A stretch of 8,141 nt of DNA from Oscillospiraceae bacterium (GTDB lineage: Bacteria > Bacillota_A > Clostridia > Oscillospirales > Ruminococcaceae): NCBI GenBank assembly GCA_017440445.1, contig JAFSHE010000083.1, forward strand, positions 1-8,141. Direction: 5' to 3'. The notes under the pieces are model-generated. The model was not told where the DNA came from. It did no database searches and worked only from the letters and a program-made list of their open reading frames with translations. A program made the position numbers and the translations under genes. Position 1 is the stretch's first letter, and each line of letters begins with the position of its first letter. Positions 6,640-8,141 of this stretch are shown in pieces.

Positions 6640-7605
6640 ATGCCGCCAAGGCTTATTATAGTTATTCCCTGCTACAACGAGCAGGAGGTGCTTCCCGTTA
6701 CCGCACCGTTGTTTCTGGACAAGCTGTGTGGGCTTATCTCCGCAGGAAAGATAGCGGAAAACAGCCGTGTGATGTTTGTGAATGACGGAAGTAAGGATTC
6801 CACATGGGAGATAATACAGCGTCTTTCCAAAGAGGACGAGCATTTTATCGGAATTTCCCAGAGCCGCAACAGGGGGCATCAGAATGCGGTGCTTGCAGGT
6901 CTTATGGAGGCAAAGGATATCTGTGATATCACGATAAGCATCGACTGTGACGGTCAGGATGATATAAATGCAATGGACAGGATGGTGGAGGAATACCTCG
7001 GCGGCTGTGAGATAGTCTACGGAGTGCGCAGCAGCCGTAAGACGGATACCTTCTTTAAGCGCACTACTGCGCAGGGGTTTTATAAGCTACTGAATGCCAT
7101 GGGCGCAGAGGTGGTGTATAATCACGCAGACTACCGCCTTGTCAGCAGCAGGGTGCTGAAAGAATTTGAAAACTTCAGGGAAGTAAACCTGTTTCTGCGT
7201 GGAATGTTTCCGCTGGTGGGCTTCAAAAGCACCAGCGTTTCCTACGAGCGCAACGAGCGCCTTGCGGGAAAGAGCCACTACCCTCTCAGCAAGATGATGG
7301 CTCTCGCCTTTGACGGGATAACCAGTCTTTCCATAAAGCCCATCAAGATGATATTTTCCTTCGGAATATTCGTTGCGATACTCAGCTTCATCGGTGTGAT
7401 ATGGGCGGTGGTGCAGCAGCTTCTGGGACATACCGTCAGCGGCTGGGCTTCAACGGTTTGCATACTCTGCTTTTTCAGCGGAGTGCAGCTTATCTCCATC
7501 GGCGTTATCGGTGAGTATATCGGAAAGATATACATGGAGGTAAAGCAAAGGCCGCGCTATATCATCAGCGAGAGGACTTATGAGAGGGAGAACACTGATG
7601 AGTGA
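6640..7605 (+). CDS. Family 2 glycosyltransferase, GtrB/DPM1-like, membrane anchored
   Basis: This 321-residue protein is a GT-A fold glycosyltransferase of the group that moves a sugar from a nucleotide sugar to polyprenyl (undecaprenyl) phosphate on the inner membrane face. The N-terminal catalytic domain has LIIVIPCYNEQEVL (5-18), FVNDGSKDSTW (46-56), SQSRNRGHQNAVLAG (73-87) and the metal-binding IDCDGQDD (101-108). It also has the downstream HADYRLVSSRVL (162-173) and ERLAGKSHYPLSKM (206-219) motifs typical of GtrB-like enzymes. Two C-terminal transmembrane helices at about 236-258 and 268-292 precede a basic cytoplasmic tail containing EYIGKIYMEVKQRP (292-305), also characteristic. The sugar cannot be read from sequence; glucose or GlcNAc would both fit, and GlmU in the same operon makes UDP-GlcNAc, but this link is inference. 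No flippase or GtrC-like partner is present in the window. Its 3' end overlaps the next gene by 8 bp. Confidence 0.9.
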   Translation: MPPRLIIVIPCYNEQEVLPVTAPLFLDKLCGLISAGKIAENSRVMFVNDGSKDSTWEIIQRLSKEDEHFIGISQSRNRGHQNAVLAGLMEAKDICDITISIDCDGQDDINAMDRMVEEYLGGCEIVYGVRSSRKTDTFFKRTTAQGFYKLLNAMGAEVVYNHADYRLVSSRVLKEFENFREVNLFLRGMFPLVGFKSTSVSYERNERLAGKSHYPLSKMMALAFDGITSLSIKPIKMIFSFGIFVAILSFIGVIWAVVQQLLGHTVSGWASTVCILCFFSGVQLISIGVIGEYIGKIYMEVKQRPRYIISERTYERENTDE

Positions 7606-7924
7606 TTTTTCGGTAAATGAGATGCTCTCCATGCAGTCGCAGCTTCAGGATAAATACAAGGACAAATGGGAGGCTATCTCGCCCGAGGCGGGAAAGCACA
7701 AGCTGCTGTGGATGGTCGGCGAGATAGGCGAGGTCATAGATATCGTCAAGAAAAACAGCGGCACAAAAGCTACCAATGACAGCGATATCAGAGCGCAGCT
7801 TGTCGAGGAAATGGCAGATGTGCTGATGTACTATAACGATGTTCTGCTTTGTTACGGAATAACGGCAGAGGAGCTGAAACAGGCTTATACAGAGAAGTTT
7901 GAGAAGAACATGAAAAGATGGTAA
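7598..7924 (+). CDS. MazG-like nucleotide pyrophosphohydrolase
   Basis: This 108-residue protein is an all-alpha NTP pyrophosphatase of the MazG/dUTPase-like superfamily, which hydrolyses nucleoside triphosphates to monophosphate and pyrophosphate, often to clear non-canonical nucleotides. The metal-binding pattern is visible as GEIGEVIDIV (41-50, with E42 and E45) and EEMADVLMYYND (70-81, with E71 and D74), the expected ExxE...ExxD arrangement. It is a single-domain form, unlike two-domain E. coli MazG of about 260 residues. The start at 7598 (MSDFSV) is preceded by GAGGGAG at good spacing. An alternative ATG at 7580 would add six residues and lengthen the overlap. It overlaps the glycosyltransferase stop by 8 bp, so translational coupling is likely. 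It is the last gene before the terminator. The substrate is not predictable. Confidence 0.88.
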   Translation: MSDFSVNEMLSMQSQLQDKYKDKWEAISPEAGKHKLLWMVGEIGEVIDIVKKNSGTKATNDSDIRAQLVEEMADVLMYYNDVLLCYGITAEELKQAYTEKFEKNMKRW

Positions 7925-7931
7925 AAATAAA

Positions 7932-7955
7932 ATCCCCACAGTTTTCTGTGGGGAT
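7932..7955. terminator. Bidirectional intrinsic terminator
   Basis: A perfect 10-bp stem (ATCCCCACAG / CTGTGGGGAT) encloses a TTTT loop, starting 7 bp after the mazG-like stop codon. On the plus strand it is followed by ATCTTATT, a modest U tract. On the minus strand it is followed by TTTATTTTTA, a good U tract. It therefore closes the glmU-mazG operon from the left and probably also backs up termination of rnpB from the right. Confidence 0.85.
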
Positions 7956-7970
7956 ATCTTATTCAAAAAA

Positions 7971-8141
7971 GTGACTCCATCGATAAGCCGAGTTCTGTCG
8001 TGTATGACCATCTATCTAGCCCTATTGTCGCCAATAGGATCAAGCCACCTTACAACGGGGCACGCCGAGCAGACGTGTTGCTCCCCGCACCAATCGGTGT
8101 TGCATCGGATAGGGTTTACATGGCAGTGCAGTCTCCTGCAC
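7971..8141 (-). ncRNA. rnpB: RNase P RNA, type A, 3' portion (5' part outside the window)
   Basis: This is the catalytic RNA of RNase P, which matures tRNA 5' ends. Read on the minus strand, the segment complementary to 7983-7998 is ACAGAACTCGGCTTAT, the conserved 3' strand of P4 and its flank, nearly identical to E. coli. Upstream of it on the same strand is CTAGATAGATGG (complement 8007-8018), matching the CUAGAUGAAUG block. The complement of 8021-8038 is a perfect hairpin with a GCGA tetraloop, corresponding to P18, which type B RNAs lack. A nested hairpin (complement about 8053-8088) corresponds to P16/P17. GTAAACCC (complement 8112-8119) matches the J5/15 block. The complement of 8126-8141 is a perfect 6-bp stem with a GAGA loop, corresponding to P14. 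The 3' end is placed at about 7971, just before six T residues on the minus strand (7965-7970). The 5' part, including P1-P13, runs off the right edge. Confidence 0.95.

Noticed and set aside
5728..6879. Minus-strand open frame of 383 codons spanning the unknown gene and the glycosyltransferase
   Set aside because: It has atypical composition (many His, Cys, Arg), no ribosome binding site or recognisable domain, and runs opposite two well-supported genes and the gap between them.
1..8141. Mobile element, CRISPR array, defence or phage system
   Set aside because: I saw no transposase, integrase, regularly spaced direct repeats, terminal inverted repeats, tRNA attachment site or defence-type genes. 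The content is housekeeping genes plus two poorly known proteins.

Overview
The window looks like an ordinary chromosomal stretch from a Gram-positive, anaerobic gut-type clostridium, most likely the Oscillospiraceae (Ruminococcus-like). This rests on frequent ATA isoleucine codons next to a moderate G+C content, clear GGAGG-type ribosome binding sites, a YdbT-like membrane protein with bacterial PH domains, and a type A RNase P RNA. The genus is an inference from style, not from a database match.

Layout, left to right. The last 12 codons of an unidentified gene (1-39) are followed at 62-1354 by a short, divergent member of the Orn/Lys/Arg decarboxylase fold-I PLP family. A minus-strand gene (1338-2540) for a multi-pass membrane protein with three predicted bacterial PH (DUF304) domains meets it tail to tail with a 17-bp overlap. 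This protein lacks the N-terminal membrane hairpin usual for the family, and its start lies only 22 bp from the start of glmU. From 2563 to 7924 five plus-strand genes form a probable operon: glmU (UDP-GlcNAc synthesis), pncB (nicotinate phosphoribosyltransferase, NAD salvage), an unrecognised 402-aa protein with a Pro/Glu-rich middle, a membrane-anchored GtrB/DPM-like family 2 glycosyltransferase, and a MazG-like NTP pyrophosphohydrolase. Spacing is tight: 40 bp, 2 bp, 21 bp and an 8-bp overlap.

The operon ends at a strong hairpin (7932-7955) that can terminate transcription from both sides. Beyond it, on the minus strand, lies the 3' portion of the RNase P RNA gene rnpB (about 7971 to beyond 8141). 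P14, P15-P17, P18 and the conserved 3' P4 strand are all readable, which identifies type A.

Functionally the operon joins cell-envelope precursor supply (glmU, and a glycosyltransferase probably acting on polyprenyl phosphate) with nucleotide and cofactor metabolism (pncB, mazG). No mobile element, CRISPR array, phage gene or defence system is visible. The points most worth a second look are the unknown 402-aa protein, the N-terminally short PH-domain protein, the altered active-site motifs of the decarboxylase-like enzyme, and a departure from the usual GGU motif in loop L15 of RNase P RNA. No gap without a gene exceeds 300 bases.
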